Notes under the pieces: generated by a model
The model's input: only the letters and a program-made list of their open reading frames with translations
The model's database searches: none
Told to the model about the DNA's origin: nothing
Made by a program: the position numbers and the translations under genes
From: Lewinellaceae bacterium
Lineage (GTDB): Bacteria > Bacteroidota > Bacteroidia > Chitinophagales > Saprospiraceae
Length of the DNA: 64,000 bases
Reading direction: 5' to 3'
NCBI GenBank assembly: GCA_020636405.1
Contig: JACJXW010000004.1
Span: forward strand, 2,902,001-2,966,000
Shown here: in pieces, positions 24,676-33,568 of the stretch
Layout of the letters: each line of letters begins with the position of its first letter
Numbering within the stretch: the first letter of the stretch is position 1

Positions 24676-25605
24676 TCAGCCGAGGGACAGTGCGTAATAG
24701 GCTTCACAGGCCGAATGGCCCGTGCAACCCAGTGGGTTTTCCAGCCGTTCAAAGCCCAGTTGCCGGTATAAACGGTTAGCCTGCCACATGCGGTCTACCG
24801 TTTCGAGGTAACATTGGCGATAGCCCAGTTGACGGGCGTGTTCCAGGCAGTGGCTAGCCAGGCGTTTGCCCCAGCCCATACCACGTAGCTCCGGCAGGAA
24901 GTACATCTTTTTCAGTTCGCAGGTGTCTGCTTTTCCGCCTGCCAGGGGCGCGATGCCTCCGCAGCCCAGGGCCTCGCCCTGCCGTTCGATGACAAAAAAG
25001 GCCGATCGGCCGTTGTTGTAGGCCTCATACATATGGTCCACCTCCGGGTCCATGATGGAATACCCTTGTCCGGAGGCTCCGAATTCCGTCATGACCAGGC
25101 GGATGATCCTGGCCACCCTTTCATTGTCAGATAGCCGGATGGGGCGTAAGGTGTATTCCCGTTGTAACCGGCTTTGTCGTAGAGCTTTGGCATAGAGCTG
25201 CAAGCCCTGGAAAACAGCCTGGCGCTCTTCTTCCTTCAGCAACTGAAGGGCCTCCCGTACCTGGCGGTCAGCAAGGTTATTGTTGCACCGGGTGGCCTCC
25301 TGGCCAGCAGGGGTGAGGGCGAAAAGCTTCTGCCGATGGTCCAGGCCATTGGTTTCTGATTTCACCAGCCCCTGCGCGCTGAGGCTCTTCAGGAGCCGAC
25401 TGGTAGTGGATTTGTCCAACTGCAGAATGGAAGCCAGTTCACCAGAACTCAATAGTTGATGTTGCTGCAATTCAAACAAGGCATGGCACTGGGAATAGGT
25501 GTAACCCGTATCCTGGAAAATGCCTTTGATGACATCCAACTCCCGGACCAATACCCGGGCCTGCTGTCTCAATCGGGGAACCAGGTTGTCGATAGGGGTG
25601 CTCAT
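24676..25605 (-). CDS. MarR-family regulator fused to a GNAT acetyltransferase
   Basis: A 309-residue bifunctional protein. Residues 1-150 form a winged-helix MarR domain with the recognition region LLSSGELASILQLDKSTTSRLLKSL. Residues 155-309 form a GNAT domain with the acetyl-CoA loop LRGMGWGKRLASHCL. This two-domain layout is recurrent across bacteria. The ATG at 25605 is preferred over an upstream TTG. Two palindromes lie immediately upstream of the start, so autoregulation is plausible. The acetylated substrate is unknown. Confidence 0.9.
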   Translation of the reverse strand: MSTPIDNLVPRLRQQARVLVRELDVIKGIFQDTGYTYSQCHALFELQQHQLLSSGELASILQLDKSTTSRLLKSLSAQGLVKSETNGLDHRQKLFALTPAGQEATRCNNNLADRQVREALQLLKEEERQAVFQGLQLYAKALRQSRLQREYTLRPIRLSDNERVARIIRLVMTEFGASGQGYSIMDPEVDHMYEAYNNGRSAFFVIERQGEALGCGGIAPLAGGKADTCELKKMYFLPELRGMGWGKRLASHCLEHARQLGYRQCYLETVDRMWQANRLYRQLGFERLENPLGCTGHSACEAYYALSLG

Positions 25606-25613
25606 GGTTTTTG

Positions 25614-25653
25614 GTTGCAATTAGCAACTTTTAGTTGATCTATGCAACTAAAA
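25614..25653. promoter_or_regulatory. Two tandem palindromes, candidate MarR operators
   Basis: GTTGCAATTAGCAAC (25614-25628) is a palindrome with 5-bp arms, and 25629-25653 is a perfect 9-bp inverted repeat (TTTTAGTTG and CAACTAAAA around 7 nt). Both share the outer GTTG/CAAC and abut each other directly upstream of the MarR-GNAT start, a typical place for a MarR dimer to bind. Confidence 0.6.
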
Positions 25654-25670
25654 ACATTGAAAAAGGCGAA

Positions 25671-25693
25671 GGCGCTGTGAAGAACACAGCGCC
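25671..25693 (-). terminator. Terminator after the DUF6438 gene
   Basis: GGCGCTGTG (25671-25679) pairs with CACAGCGCC (25685-25693) over a 5-nt loop. Read on the minus strand it is followed by CCTTTTT. It lies downstream of the DUF6438 gene and upstream of the MarR operator region. Confidence 0.6.
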
Positions 25694-25720
25694 CTCTTTT
25701 ATTCTGAAGGAAGCGGCCCG

Positions 25721-26602
25721 TCAGTACTGTTGCTTGGCTGGCGGTTGTTTCACAGCGCTTCCCTTTTCCTTTTTAGCGTCTTTGCTGTCATCTTCGCTTT
25801 CATTCAGCTTGTTGTAGATCTGTTTATTGAATTCGGCGCTGATGACGTCCTTGTCCGTACGGACCTGTTCGAGTATTACATTGGGGGTGATGAGCCCGTC
25901 GTCGAAGGAGAATATCCAGTATTCCGTGTCATTGAGTCGTTTTTCCAGTAGCATGTCAGCCTGTACATAGCTTTTGGCCCATTCCTCCGGGTCGACCCCT
26001 TCGGCCAGTTCTATGACCAGTTCGTTGGGCACGATGTAATCGGGCGCCTGCTCTTTCGGCGCTTCTTTCTGTACCCATCCGGTTTGGGACTGTGCCACCT
26101 GGTCGAGCAGGCTTTCCAGCCATTTCACGGAATTCGGGCGGATCTCCTTTCCGGTAACGGTTTTCTTGCGGCTGCCTTCATAGTAAGTGATGGAAACGCT
26201 TTGCATATCGGGTATCCGGCCCCTGTAGGCATCTTTGTATTGCCACAGGTTGGCATTTTTGAATTCGCGCAGCAGGCGTTCCATCTCATCCTTTTCCAGC
26301 TTCTTCACAAAAGTACCCAACCGGTCGGTATCTCGTTCTCCTTTGTAGCTGACGATGCCTTTGTCGTAGATAGTGAGCGAGAAAACAGGACATCGGCCGT
26401 AGCAGGGTCCCTTCGTCATTTCAATGACCTTATTCATGCCGCTGAGGTTCATATTGGCGGCGGAGCCGCAGCCTGCAGACAGAAAGGCGATTGCGACGAA
26501 AGGAGCAGTGAAAAGGCCCAGTATCCTGGGGGGCATAAGATGATTGATAGTCATCAGGAACAAGGTTTGGTTTAAGCGTGGTTTGTATGTGTTATTGCCC
26601 AT
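25721..26602 (-). CDS. DUF6438 lipoprotein
   Basis: A protein of up to 293 residues. The start is uncertain: ATG 26602, 26554 or 26536 are all possible. The last would give a compact signal peptide ending in lipobox LSAGC. The mature part contains MTKGPCYGRCPVFSLTIYD and the spaced YKGERDTDRLG motif of the DUF6438 family, then a second region of unknown type (IVPNELVIELAEGVDPEEW) and a Lys-rich C-terminus ending KQPPAKQQY. Family members are found in Bacteroidota envelopes; role unknown. Confidence 0.7.
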   Translation of the reverse strand: MGNNTYKPRLNQTLFLMTINHLMPPRILGLFTAPFVAIAFLSAGCGSAANMNLSGMNKVIEMTKGPCYGRCPVFSLTIYDKGIVSYKGERDTDRLGTFVKKLEKDEMERLLREFKNANLWQYKDAYRGRIPDMQSVSITYYEGSRKKTVTGKEIRPNSVKWLESLLDQVAQSQTGWVQKEAPKEQAPDYIVPNELVIELAEGVDPEEWAKSYVQADMLLEKRLNDTEYWIFSFDDGLITPNVILEQVRTDKDVISAEFNKQIYNKLNESEDDSKDAKKEKGSAVKQPPAKQQY

Positions 26603-26646
26603 TCATAATGTAAGCTTTGCTATTGGTTACATCCAGGCGAAAAAAT

Positions 26647-26695
26647 TATAGTGAAGAAAACGCCTTTTTACGGAAGTGGCCTTGTCTTCACTATA
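26647..26695 (-). terminator. Hairpin between metalloprotease and DUF6438 genes
   Basis: TATAGTGAAGA (26647-26657) pairs exactly with TCTTCACTATA (26685-26695). It lies 19 bp beyond the stop codon of the M43 protease on its own strand. There is no long T tract after it, so it may be a terminator or an mRNA-end stabiliser. Confidence 0.4.
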
Positions 26696-26713
26696 GCTCA
26701 AAGGGTTCTCGGA

Positions 26714-27892
26714 TCACCTGGCAATAATAAGCTTTTTGACGTGTATTTTCCTTCCATTCCTGATTTTTATATAATAGATTCCGTTAATGAATAAGCCGGG
26801 GTCAAGGGCGTAGAAACCGCCGGAAGCTTTGAGATCATTGAATACTAAACGGCCGCTGGCATCAAAAATTGCGATCTCGAATCTATCTTTTTGGGGCAGG
26901 AGCAGCCTGGCTCCGGCAGAGGAGGGGTTCTGTAGCAGTAAGGGCTCCTCTGTCTCTTCTTCGTTCTCATTCAGGCCTACCGGCAGGCAGGAGGCTTCGA
27001 GTAAGCCCGGGCGGAAAGTTTGTATAGCAGCATGGGCACGGGCCCGTTGTCCGTTGGTGAACATAGACATGCAGCGGTCGGCGGGCAGGTTCATAAAGTT
27101 CATAAACAAGTCCGCTGAACCACAGGAGAATGAAGGATGGGCCGGGCAGTCCTCGCCGGTAAATTCCGAATAGCTGTAGGCTTGTTCCGGCGTATCGTCA
27201 ACCATGTCATCCGATTGACAAAGGGGGTCTTCCAGTCCTTCTCCCCAGAGGTGCTTCAGGTTGAGGTAGTGCCCGATCTCATGGGTCGCAGTGCGGCCCA
27301 GGTTGAATGGGGCAGCGGCGGTACCGGTTGTGCCAAAACAATCGGGGCGGATGAATATGCCTTGTTCGTCCGCAGGAACGCCGGGGTCGCCGGGGAAGGT
27401 TCCCTCTCCGCAGGCGTTGTCACTCCGGGAACACACCCAGGCGTTGAGGTAGTGTTCCGGATCGAGTGCGTCGTGGCCGCCAAGCAGGGTGTGGCAGGCC
27501 CGGCGTTGCCCGTCCGAATATAGGTTGGCCACGTTGGGAAAGGGCGTCCGGGTACGGGTGACGGCCACCAGGCAGAATTCAATCTCCATATCGGCTATAT
27601 CGGAAGCGAAAACCGGGGGAATAGTAGACAGGCCGTTGTTCAATGCCCGGAAATCTTCGTTCAGCACATCGATTTGGGATTGTATCTGGGCGTCTGTAAG
27701 GTTCTCGGAAGGCGTAAACCAGAGGATATGGATCACAATGGGGATGGTGATCATGCCTCGCGCCTCGATTGCGGTTAATGGCCGGGCAGGCGCAGAATCA
27801 GGGCCGGTGGAGGGCTGTCGGCTGGCACAGCGATATTGGCCGAATAAAGGCAGGTTCAGAGCCATTAACAATAAGAACAGCCAACTTTTCAT
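26714..27892 (-). CDS. Secreted M43-type zinc metalloprotease with T9SS sorting domain
   Basis: A 392-residue pre-protein. ATG 27892 gives a normal signal peptide (to LPLFGQ). The zinc-binding motif HEIGHYLNLKHLWG begins near residue 204, and a Met-turn region with MNFMNLPADRC lies further on, as in the M43 cytophagalysin/pappalysin family. The final 80 residues are a T9SS type A sorting domain ending NGIYYIKIRNGRKIHVKKL. The protein should be exported through the outer membrane and act on extracellular proteins. Several cysteines suggest disulfide bonds. Confidence 0.9.
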   Translation of the reverse strand: MKSWLFLLLMALNLPLFGQYRCASRQPSTGPDSAPARPLTAIEARGMITIPIVIHILWFTPSENLTDAQIQSQIDVLNEDFRALNNGLSTIPPVFASDIADMEIEFCLVAVTRTRTPFPNVANLYSDGQRRACHTLLGGHDALDPEHYLNAWVCSRSDNACGEGTFPGDPGVPADEQGIFIRPDCFGTTGTAAAPFNLGRTATHEIGHYLNLKHLWGEGLEDPLCQSDDMVDDTPEQAYSYSEFTGEDCPAHPSFSCGSADLFMNFMNLPADRCMSMFTNGQRARAHAAIQTFRPGLLEASCLPVGLNENEEETEEPLLLQNPSSAGARLLLPQKDRFEIAIFDASGRLVFNDLKASGGFYALDPGLFINGIYYIKIRNGRKIHVKKLIIAR

Positions 27893-27994
27893 GAGAAAGC
27901 AGTTTGTACAGGAGCAACCAAGTCGCCGTCGGAACTGCTGCAGTTCAACCCACAACGGACGATCCATAATAAGCACCAGGCACTCTGGCGATCC

Positions 27995-28987
27995 CTACTG
28001 TCCTCCCAGAAACTGATAGAGCTCATCGAGTTTCGGGGAAATGATGATCTCTGTCCTTCGGTTGAGGGCTTTGTTGAACGCCGTGGTATTAGGTGCTTTA
28101 GGCAGGTATTCTCCCCTTCCTGCGGCGGTGATGCGCTCTGGGTTGACCCCGTTGGAAACCAGCAGGTTGGTGACGGCCACGGCGCGGCTTGTACTGAGGT
28201 TCCAGTTGTTCAGAGCGTTGCCATCGGTATCGGTATGGCCTTCAACAAGGATATCGATATCGGGGTTGGTCTTCAGAGCGCTGGCAAGTTCGCGCAGGGC
28301 GCGTTGTCCCTCGGGGTCTATTCGGGTGCTGCCGCTGGGGAAGAGCAGGTTGGAGCTCAGAGAGAGGTACAGTTTGCCGTTGCGTTCTTCGACGGAAAGG
28401 TCTCCACTGGCAAAACGGGACATCATGACGTTGAGGCGTTCGCGAACATCCTTCATATTGGCCTCTTTGACGTCGAGCATTTGCTCCAGTTCCTGGATGC
28501 GGATGTTCCGCTCCTGGAGCGCGCCTTTGATATTGGTGTAATCGTACTCGATCGCGTTGAGCCGGTTATCTTTCTGGTAAAGCTCGTACTCCAGCCCTTG
28601 CTGGCGCTTGCGGCTTTCATCCAGGTTGAGTTGCTGGTCGGAAAGCTGGCGTTCCAGGTTGTATTTTTCGTAAGAGGCAGTAATGTCCAGTTCGTTGCGG
28701 TCTTTTTTCAGGCCTTCTACCCGTTCGAGCAGGTCCATGTAGCTGTTCTGCAGGCTTTTGTTGGTCACTACGAACTGTTCGAGGTCGAGGCGGGTATTGC
28801 GGAATTCAATTTCCAGCTGCCGGTTTTCTTCGGCGAGTTTGTTGTATTCATTGCGCAGAGAATCAGCGATCTGTGCTTCCGATTCGTAGTATTTTTTCTG
28901 CTCTTCCAGTTCCTGGTATTCCTTCTGGGTTACACAGCTGGAAAAAGCGGCCATGGCAACGAATAGAATAATAGCGTAATGCTTCAT
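27995..28987 (-). CDS. OmpA-family lipoprotein with coiled coil
   Basis: A 330-residue protein. A signal peptide ends in lipobox FSSC (start ATG 28987). Residues 20-200 are a long heptad-rich coiled coil rich in Glu, Leu, Arg and Gln. The C-terminal 120 residues are an OmpA peptidoglycan-binding domain with DIDILVEGHTDTDGN and NRRTEIIISP. The protein probably tethers the outer membrane to the cell wall. It is transcribed divergently from the cohesin-like lipoprotein. Confidence 0.92.
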   Translation of the reverse strand: MKHYAIILFVAMAAFSSCVTQKEYQELEEQKKYYESEAQIADSLRNEYNKLAEENRQLEIEFRNTRLDLEQFVVTNKSLQNSYMDLLERVEGLKKDRNELDITASYEKYNLERQLSDQQLNLDESRKRQQGLEYELYQKDNRLNAIEYDYTNIKGALQERNIRIQELEQMLDVKEANMKDVRERLNVMMSRFASGDLSVEERNGKLYLSLSSNLLFPSGSTRIDPEGQRALRELASALKTNPDIDILVEGHTDTDGNALNNWNLSTSRAVAVTNLLVSNGVNPERITAAGRGEYLPKAPNTTAFNKALNRRTEIIISPKLDELYQFLGGQ

Positions 28988-29026
28988 AGCGATGGTTGTT
29001 GAGGTAATAGCAATGGTGCAATGTAG

Positions 29027-29034
29027 CAAAATTA
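29027..29034 (-). promoter_or_regulatory. -7 element (TAATTTTG) for the OmpA gene
   Basis: On the minus strand the octamer matches TAnnTTTG, 40 bp before the OmpA start codon. No TTG at the ideal -33 spacing was found. Confidence 0.4.
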
Positions 29035-29141
29035 ATACTATTTGCGAAAATGGCCCAGGTACAAAACCCTTCTGCCATGGGCTTTATTGTGGCTACTGGA
29101 AAACCCATGTGCCTGACATGCGCTCATTTCATTAATATCCC

Positions 29142-29149
29142 TACCTTTG
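29142..29149 (+). promoter_or_regulatory. -7 element (TACCTTTG) for the cohesin-like lipoprotein
   Basis: The octamer is only 16 bp before the start codon at 29165, so the transcript would have little or no leader. The -33 TTG is not evident. Confidence 0.35.
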
Positions 29150-29164
29150 CGGGCAAAAATGCCC

Positions 29165-29809
29165 ATGAAAAATTATCTGATTATGGTGTTTTTTCTGGCC
29201 GCCCTGGCCAGCTGCCGGAATGAACCGAAAGGAAGCGGCGCAGATCTGGCAACAACGGAGCAACAAGCTTCCCAACCGCAAAACCCCGATCCACAGGGCA
29301 AGCAAACCGCTCAGGCAGCTAACCAAAAACAGGACGCCGAACCGGTGGTCAGTTCCCGCCCTGCTTTCGTGCCTCCCCAAAGCCAGGATGTGCTCACCAT
29401 CACTGCTCAAAATGCCCGTGGCCGTGCCGGCATGGATGTTTGCGTGGCGATTAAAGTGAAAGGCTTTACCAACCTGCTTGCTATGCAATACACGTTGGCC
29501 TGGGACCCCAAGGTTCTGGAATTCAAAGGGGTGGATAAGCCTGGGCTGCCCTACCTCGACCAGGCCGACTTCGGCTTCAACCGGGTCAAGGAAGGCCTGC
29601 TCCCCTTTGTTTGGATCAACGATGCCCTGCAGGCTACCACCGTTCCAGACGAAGCGGCCATTTACCAGGTCTGTTTCAAGGCGGTTGGGGCTTCCGGCCA
29701 GAGTTCGGCCGTCCGGTTTGTCGAACAACCTACTCCCTTTGAAGTGGTAAATGTCAACGAGGAAGTTATGGAATTAAAGCCGGTCGAAGGCAAGGTCTCC
29801 ATCGAGTGA
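29165..29809 (+). CDS. Cohesin-like domain lipoprotein
   Basis: A 214-residue lipoprotein with lipobox LASC after a short signal (the ATG at 29159 is an alternative start). A Gln/Pro/Ala-rich linker of about 50 residues leads to a domain of 140 residues with VCVAIKVKGFTNLLAMQYTL and WDPKVLEFKGV, the beta-sandwich pattern of cohesin/CBM2-3-type domains. Such domains bind dockerins or polysaccharides. A dockerin-like module occurs in the giant secreted protein at 46.9 kb, but a direct link is only a hypothesis. Confidence 0.7.
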   Translation: MKNYLIMVFFLAALASCRNEPKGSGADLATTEQQASQPQNPDPQGKQTAQAANQKQDAEPVVSSRPAFVPPQSQDVLTITAQNARGRAGMDVCVAIKVKGFTNLLAMQYTLAWDPKVLEFKGVDKPGLPYLDQADFGFNRVKEGLLPFVWINDALQATTVPDEAAIYQVCFKAVGASGQSSAVRFVEQPTPFEVVNVNEEVMELKPVEGKVSIE

Positions 29810-29954
29810 ACACCGGATGCTGTGCTGCCCGTAGAATAGCGGCAAGGCCTGAGGAGCGTTCTCCTCCAGGCCTGCCGGGCTTGTGCTATAGGTATAGGAA
29901 AATGTTCGGATCATGTGGAGGGGAGCAAACCAAGCCGTCACTCCTTCAATCCCC

Positions 29955-30842
29955 TCAATACTGTATCTCCGATAAATTCACCACAAAACCCTTGATCTTG
30001 TTTTTGGAGGCCAGGTTCTTGCGGTAGTTGTCCGCTGCGGCTTCCGAATCGAAAGGGCCGAGGATGACTTTGTAAACCGGCCGGTCAAAGCTGGGTTCAA
30101 TGCTGATGAGGATGTTGTCGAACCATTTGGCCTGCAGGTCGGCTACCTGGCGGAAGACATTCTCGTAATTTTCCAGGGAAGACACCTGTACGCCGTAACC
30201 TCTGCCGGCGGGTTGCTCCAGGACGATGCGGTACAACCCGTATTTCTGATATTCCTTGCCGACCAGGCGCCTTTTATCAGCAGGGATGTACCGGCTGCCG
30301 GAGCCTCGTTCCTGGGTGCCTGCCGCCGGAGGGGTGGTTTCGGCCTGAGTCTTGGGCGCATCGGTTTTCCGTGCGGTTTCAGCCTGGTCATAACTGGATG
30401 GTACCTCAGTTTTTTTCGGTGGCGGGGCCACTGCTACGTCTTCCTTCCCTTTGGATGACTCGGGGACAGTACTGGACCGCCCAACGACTTCAACTTTTAC
30501 TTCCGCTACTCCATCCTGGACAATACCGAGCTGCCTGGCGGCCGCCATGGACAGGTCGACCACCCGCCCTTTGATGTATGGGCCCTTGTCGATCACAGAG
30601 ACAATAACCGATTTGTTGTTGTCGAGGCGGGTTATTTTCAGTTTGGTGCCGTAGGGGTGGCGCTTATGGGCAGCAGTCAATTTATCCTTGTCATATTTAA
30701 CGCCATAGGCGGTTTCCCTGCCCTGGAAATCATCGGAATAATAGGATGCCAATCCCCATTCCTCATTGTCCTGGGCTACTATGGCCGAGGTGGTAAAAAG
30801 CAGAAGAGCGGCGAAAAGGCCTTTGGTGAATAGAATTCTCAT
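29955..30842 (-). CDS. rlpA: RlpA-like septal protein with SPOR domain
   Basis: A 295-residue exported protein. After the signal peptide (to AIVAQ) comes the RlpA double-psi beta-barrel: GLASYYSDDFQGRETAYG, HPYGTKLKITRL and VIDKGPYIKGRVVDLS. A Pro/Ala/Lys-rich linker leads to a C-terminal SPOR domain (GVQVSSLENYENVFRQ), which binds bare peptidoglycan glycans at division sites. Some RlpA proteins are lytic transglycosylases. It shares a divergent promoter region with mnmA. Confidence 0.9.
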   Translation of the reverse strand: MRILFTKGLFAALLLFTTSAIVAQDNEEWGLASYYSDDFQGRETAYGVKYDKDKLTAAHKRHPYGTKLKITRLDNNKSVIVSVIDKGPYIKGRVVDLSMAAARQLGIVQDGVAEVKVEVVGRSSTVPESSKGKEDVAVAPPPKKTEVPSSYDQAETARKTDAPKTQAETTPPAAGTQERGSGSRYIPADKRRLVGKEYQKYGLYRIVLEQPAGRGYGVQVSSLENYENVFRQVADLQAKWFDNILISIEPSFDRPVYKVILGPFDSEAAADNYRKNLASKNKIKGFVVNLSEIQY

Positions 30843-30919
30843 GATCGTTTTGTTTTTTGGACTATGGATAACGTATCATTGTTAACGATTGGAATCCACA
30901 GATTATTCAGTGTGTCGTT

Positions 30920-30955
30920 CAAATATAGGGATTAGACTTCGTGCATTGAACCAAA
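30920..30955 (-). promoter_or_regulatory. Promoter candidate for rlpA
   Basis: On the minus strand TATATTTG (30920-30927) is preceded by TTTG (30952-30955) with a 24-bp spacer, slightly longer than usual. It overlaps the divergent mnmA promoter. Confidence 0.4.
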
Positions 30956-30978
30956 GGAGGGCAAAATTTGTATTTTTG
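30946..30978 (+). promoter_or_regulatory. Promoter candidate for mnmA operon
   Basis: TTG at 30946-30948 and TATTTTTG at 30971-30978 are 22 bp apart. The mRNA leader to the ATG at 31134 would be about 150 nt. Confidence 0.5.
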
Positions 30979-31133
30979 CGTGTCTAGGCATTATTCTGAA
31001 ATATACGCTTCTTTGGCAGCCCCGGTGGACGGCGTCCCAGAGGAAAACAATAGGACGAAGAGAGGCGAGGATTTCGCCTGAGGTCTTGTCTCCGGATCAC
31101 AGGTTTGTAAAAGAACAAAAAATACTACAACGA

Positions 31134-32243
31134 ATGAGTAAGAACGGCAGAGTACTGGTTGCAATGAGCGGAGGGATCGATAGTACGGTGACCGCTATGA
31201 TGCTTCACGAGCAAGGTTATGAGGTCATCGGAATAACGATGAAGACCTGGGACTACGCCAATTCCGGAGGGTCGCACAAAGAAACAGGTTGTTGCAGCCT
31301 CGATTCTATCAACGATGCCCGGCAGGTTGCCGTAGACGTCGGCTTTCATCATTTCATTATCGATATCCGGGAGGAATTCGGCGATTACGTCATTGATAAT
31401 TTTGTGGATGAATACCTTGCCGGAAGGACGCCTAACCCTTGCGTGCTCTGCAATACCCACATCAAGTGGAACGCCCTGCTCAAAAGGGCCGACGCCCTCG
31501 ATTGTGAATTCATCGCCACGGGCCATTATGCCCGGATCAATGAACTGGACGGGCGCCGGTATATTTCCCGAGCCGTCGATGACCGGAAGGACCAGTCTTA
31601 CGTCCTTTGGGGACTGAGCCAGGAATGCCTGCGCCGCAGCCGCTTCCCGTTAGGGGGCTATACCAAGCCTGAAGTGCGCCAGATGGCCGCCGACTGGGGT
31701 TATACCGACCTTTCCAAAAAGGCGGAAAGCTATGAGATCTGCTTCGTGCCCGATAATGACTATCGCGGCTTTCTGAAGCGCCGCGTCGACGGCCTGGAGG
31801 AAAAGGTCGATGGGGGCCCGTTTGTCAATACCCAGGGCGAAGTGATCGGTTACCATAAAGGGTATCCTTTCTACACCGTTGGGCAGCGCAAAGGCCTGGG
31901 CGCCGCTTTCGGCGAGCCCATGTATGTGACGGAAATACAACCGGAGACCAACACCGTAGTATTGGGAAAAGTGGAGGAACTGGTGCGCAATGGCATGACG
32001 GTCGGACAAGCAAACCTCATGAAGTACGCTGAACTGCCCGGAGGCATGGAAGCTGTTACCAAGATCCGCTATAAAGACGATGGCACCTTAAGCCTCCTGG
32101 AACAACGGGGAGATAAAGTAGAGGTGGAATTCCTGGCCAACGTCCGGGGCGTGGCCCCGGGCCAGTCCGCTGTTTTCTACGAAGGCGATGATGTGGTCGG
32201 CGGCGGCATCATCCTCGGCAGTTCGTTTAACCGGCAGAACTAA
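31134..32243 (+). CDS. mnmA: tRNA-specific 2-thiouridylase MnmA
   Basis: A 369-residue enzyme that thiolates U34 of Lys, Glu and Gln tRNAs. The ATP-binding loop is VAMSGGIDSTV. The two catalytic cysteines are in TPNPCVLCN and SYEICFVPD. ATG 31134 is chosen over an upstream TTG because the loop then sits at the usual distance from the N-terminus. It heads a likely three-gene unit with a lipoprotein and rimM. Confidence 0.95.
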   Translation: MSKNGRVLVAMSGGIDSTVTAMMLHEQGYEVIGITMKTWDYANSGGSHKETGCCSLDSINDARQVAVDVGFHHFIIDIREEFGDYVIDNFVDEYLAGRTPNPCVLCNTHIKWNALLKRADALDCEFIATGHYARINELDGRRYISRAVDDRKDQSYVLWGLSQECLRRSRFPLGGYTKPEVRQMAADWGYTDLSKKAESYEICFVPDNDYRGFLKRRVDGLEEKVDGGPFVNTQGEVIGYHKGYPFYTVGQRKGLGAAFGEPMYVTEIQPETNTVVLGKVEELVRNGMTVGQANLMKYAELPGGMEAVTKIRYKDDGTLSLLEQRGDKVEVEFLANVRGVAPGQSAVFYEGDDVVGGGIILGSSFNRQN

Positions 32244-32253
32244 TACTATTTCT

Positions 32254-33054
32254 ATGCCACTGAAACCCCTCCGTATTGTCCTGCTGATGATGGCCATTGC
32301 CTCCTCCCTCTTGTTTTCCTGCAATGAAAGCAGGACAGAGGAGCCTGTCATTGAGGATTTCGGATACGATTATTTTCCGCTGGAAGTGGGCCGCACCTGG
32401 GAGTACGAGGTCGATTCCGTCATCTACGACCCGGCAATCGGCGGCACGGCAGTGGACAGCTTCCGGACTTTTATCCGCGAATCGATCGTCGACACCCTGC
32501 TGGACAACACCGGCCAGGTGTTGTTCCGCCTGGAACGCTATTACCGCCGCAGCGACACTATGGCCTGGCAGGTGGAAAAAGTGCTCACCTTGTCGCGGGA
32601 CGAGCAGCGGGCTTCCCGTACCGAAGACAACCTTCGTTTCACCAAGCTCGTTTTTCCCGTTCGGGAAGGCAAATTCTGGGACGGAAATGCTTTCTTTGAT
32701 GATTCCCGGCTGGTTTTTGTTGCCGGCGAAAGCATACAGATGTTTAAGAACTGGCAGTACCGGATCCTGGCATCGGGCGTTCCGGCGGCCATTGGAGGCA
32801 TGGAATTTGATGACGTCGTTACGGTTCAGAATGCCGACAACCGATACCTCAATAATTTTCTGGAACTGCGCCTGGCCACGGAGCAGTACGCCCGGGGCGT
32901 GGGCCTCATCTCCCGGGAGCTTTTCATCTGGGACACCTCCTGCCTGGTTTGTTGTGGCGGCAACACGGAGGATGGCATATGCCAGTCCTTGCCCTGGGAG
33001 GAAAGGGTGGAAAAAGGATTTACCCTCCGGCAGCGCCTCATTCGATATCAATAG
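32254..33054 (+). CDS. Lipoprotein of unknown function
   Basis: A 266-residue lipoprotein with lipobox LFSC after a hydrophobic signal starting at ATG 32254. The mature part begins FGYDYFPLEVGRTWEYEVDS, a pattern common to beta-rich Bacteroidota lipoproteins that are often annotated only as hypothetical. A late CCGG motif provides a vicinal cysteine pair. It lies 10 bp after mnmA and 3 bp before rimM, so it is translated in the same unit. Confidence 0.75.
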   Translation: MPLKPLRIVLLMMAIASSLLFSCNESRTEEPVIEDFGYDYFPLEVGRTWEYEVDSVIYDPAIGGTAVDSFRTFIRESIVDTLLDNTGQVLFRLERYYRRSDTMAWQVEKVLTLSRDEQRASRTEDNLRFTKLVFPVREGKFWDGNAFFDDSRLVFVAGESIQMFKNWQYRILASGVPAAIGGMEFDDVVTVQNADNRYLNNFLELRLATEQYARGVGLISRELFIWDTSCLVCCGGNTEDGICQSLPWEERVEKGFTLRQRLIRYQ

Positions 33055-33057
33055 TGT

Positions 33058-33567
33058 ATGGAAGACTACCTGAAGATCGGCAAGACGGGAAAGGCCTTCG
33101 GTACGGAAGGCATGTTGAAGTTCAACGTAGAAGAACGTTTTCTCGACGATCTTTTCGAGGCCACGGCCATTTTCATTGAACAGATGGGAAAGCCCGTTCC
33201 CTTTTTTATCGACGAAGTTCACAATGAAGCTCCCCTCATCCTGAAACTGGAGGAGGTCGACTCCAGAGAAACTGCGCTGGAACTGGCCGGAAAGGATATT
33301 TTTCTGCGCCGGGAAGATATTGCTGAAGCGTCCCTGGAACAACCCTTTGACCTCAGCGCCCTGGAAGGCTTTCAGGTCGTTGACCGGACCGCAGGAGCCA
33401 TAGGCCCCATCGAAGAAGTGGTTGAGCTGCCTCAGCAGCTGATGGCTATCGTGCAGTACGAAGGCCGCGAGGTCCTTATTCCGCTCAGCGATCAGCTCAT
33501 CCTTTCGGTAGATGCCGACAACCAGCGGATCGAGATGGACCTGCCGGAGGGATTGCTGGAATTGTAG
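33058..33567 (+). CDS. rimM: Ribosome maturation factor RimM
   Basis: A 169-residue protein with the RimM N-terminal domain (YLKIGKTGKAFGTEGMLKF) and a C-terminal PRC-barrel (LEGFQVVDRTAGAIGPIEEVV, then GREVLIPLSDQLILSVD). RimM assists assembly of the 30S head by binding S19. The usual neighbours rpsP and trmD are not adjacent here; it follows mnmA and a lipoprotein instead. The stop is one base from that of the convergent amylase-like gene. Confidence 0.93.
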   Translation: MEDYLKIGKTGKAFGTEGMLKFNVEERFLDDLFEATAIFIEQMGKPVPFFIDEVHNEAPLILKLEEVDSRETALELAGKDIFLRREDIAEASLEQPFDLSALEGFQVVDRTAGAIGPIEEVVELPQQLMAIVQYEGREVLIPLSDQLILSVDADNQRIEMDLPEGLLEL

Positions 33568-33568
33568 G

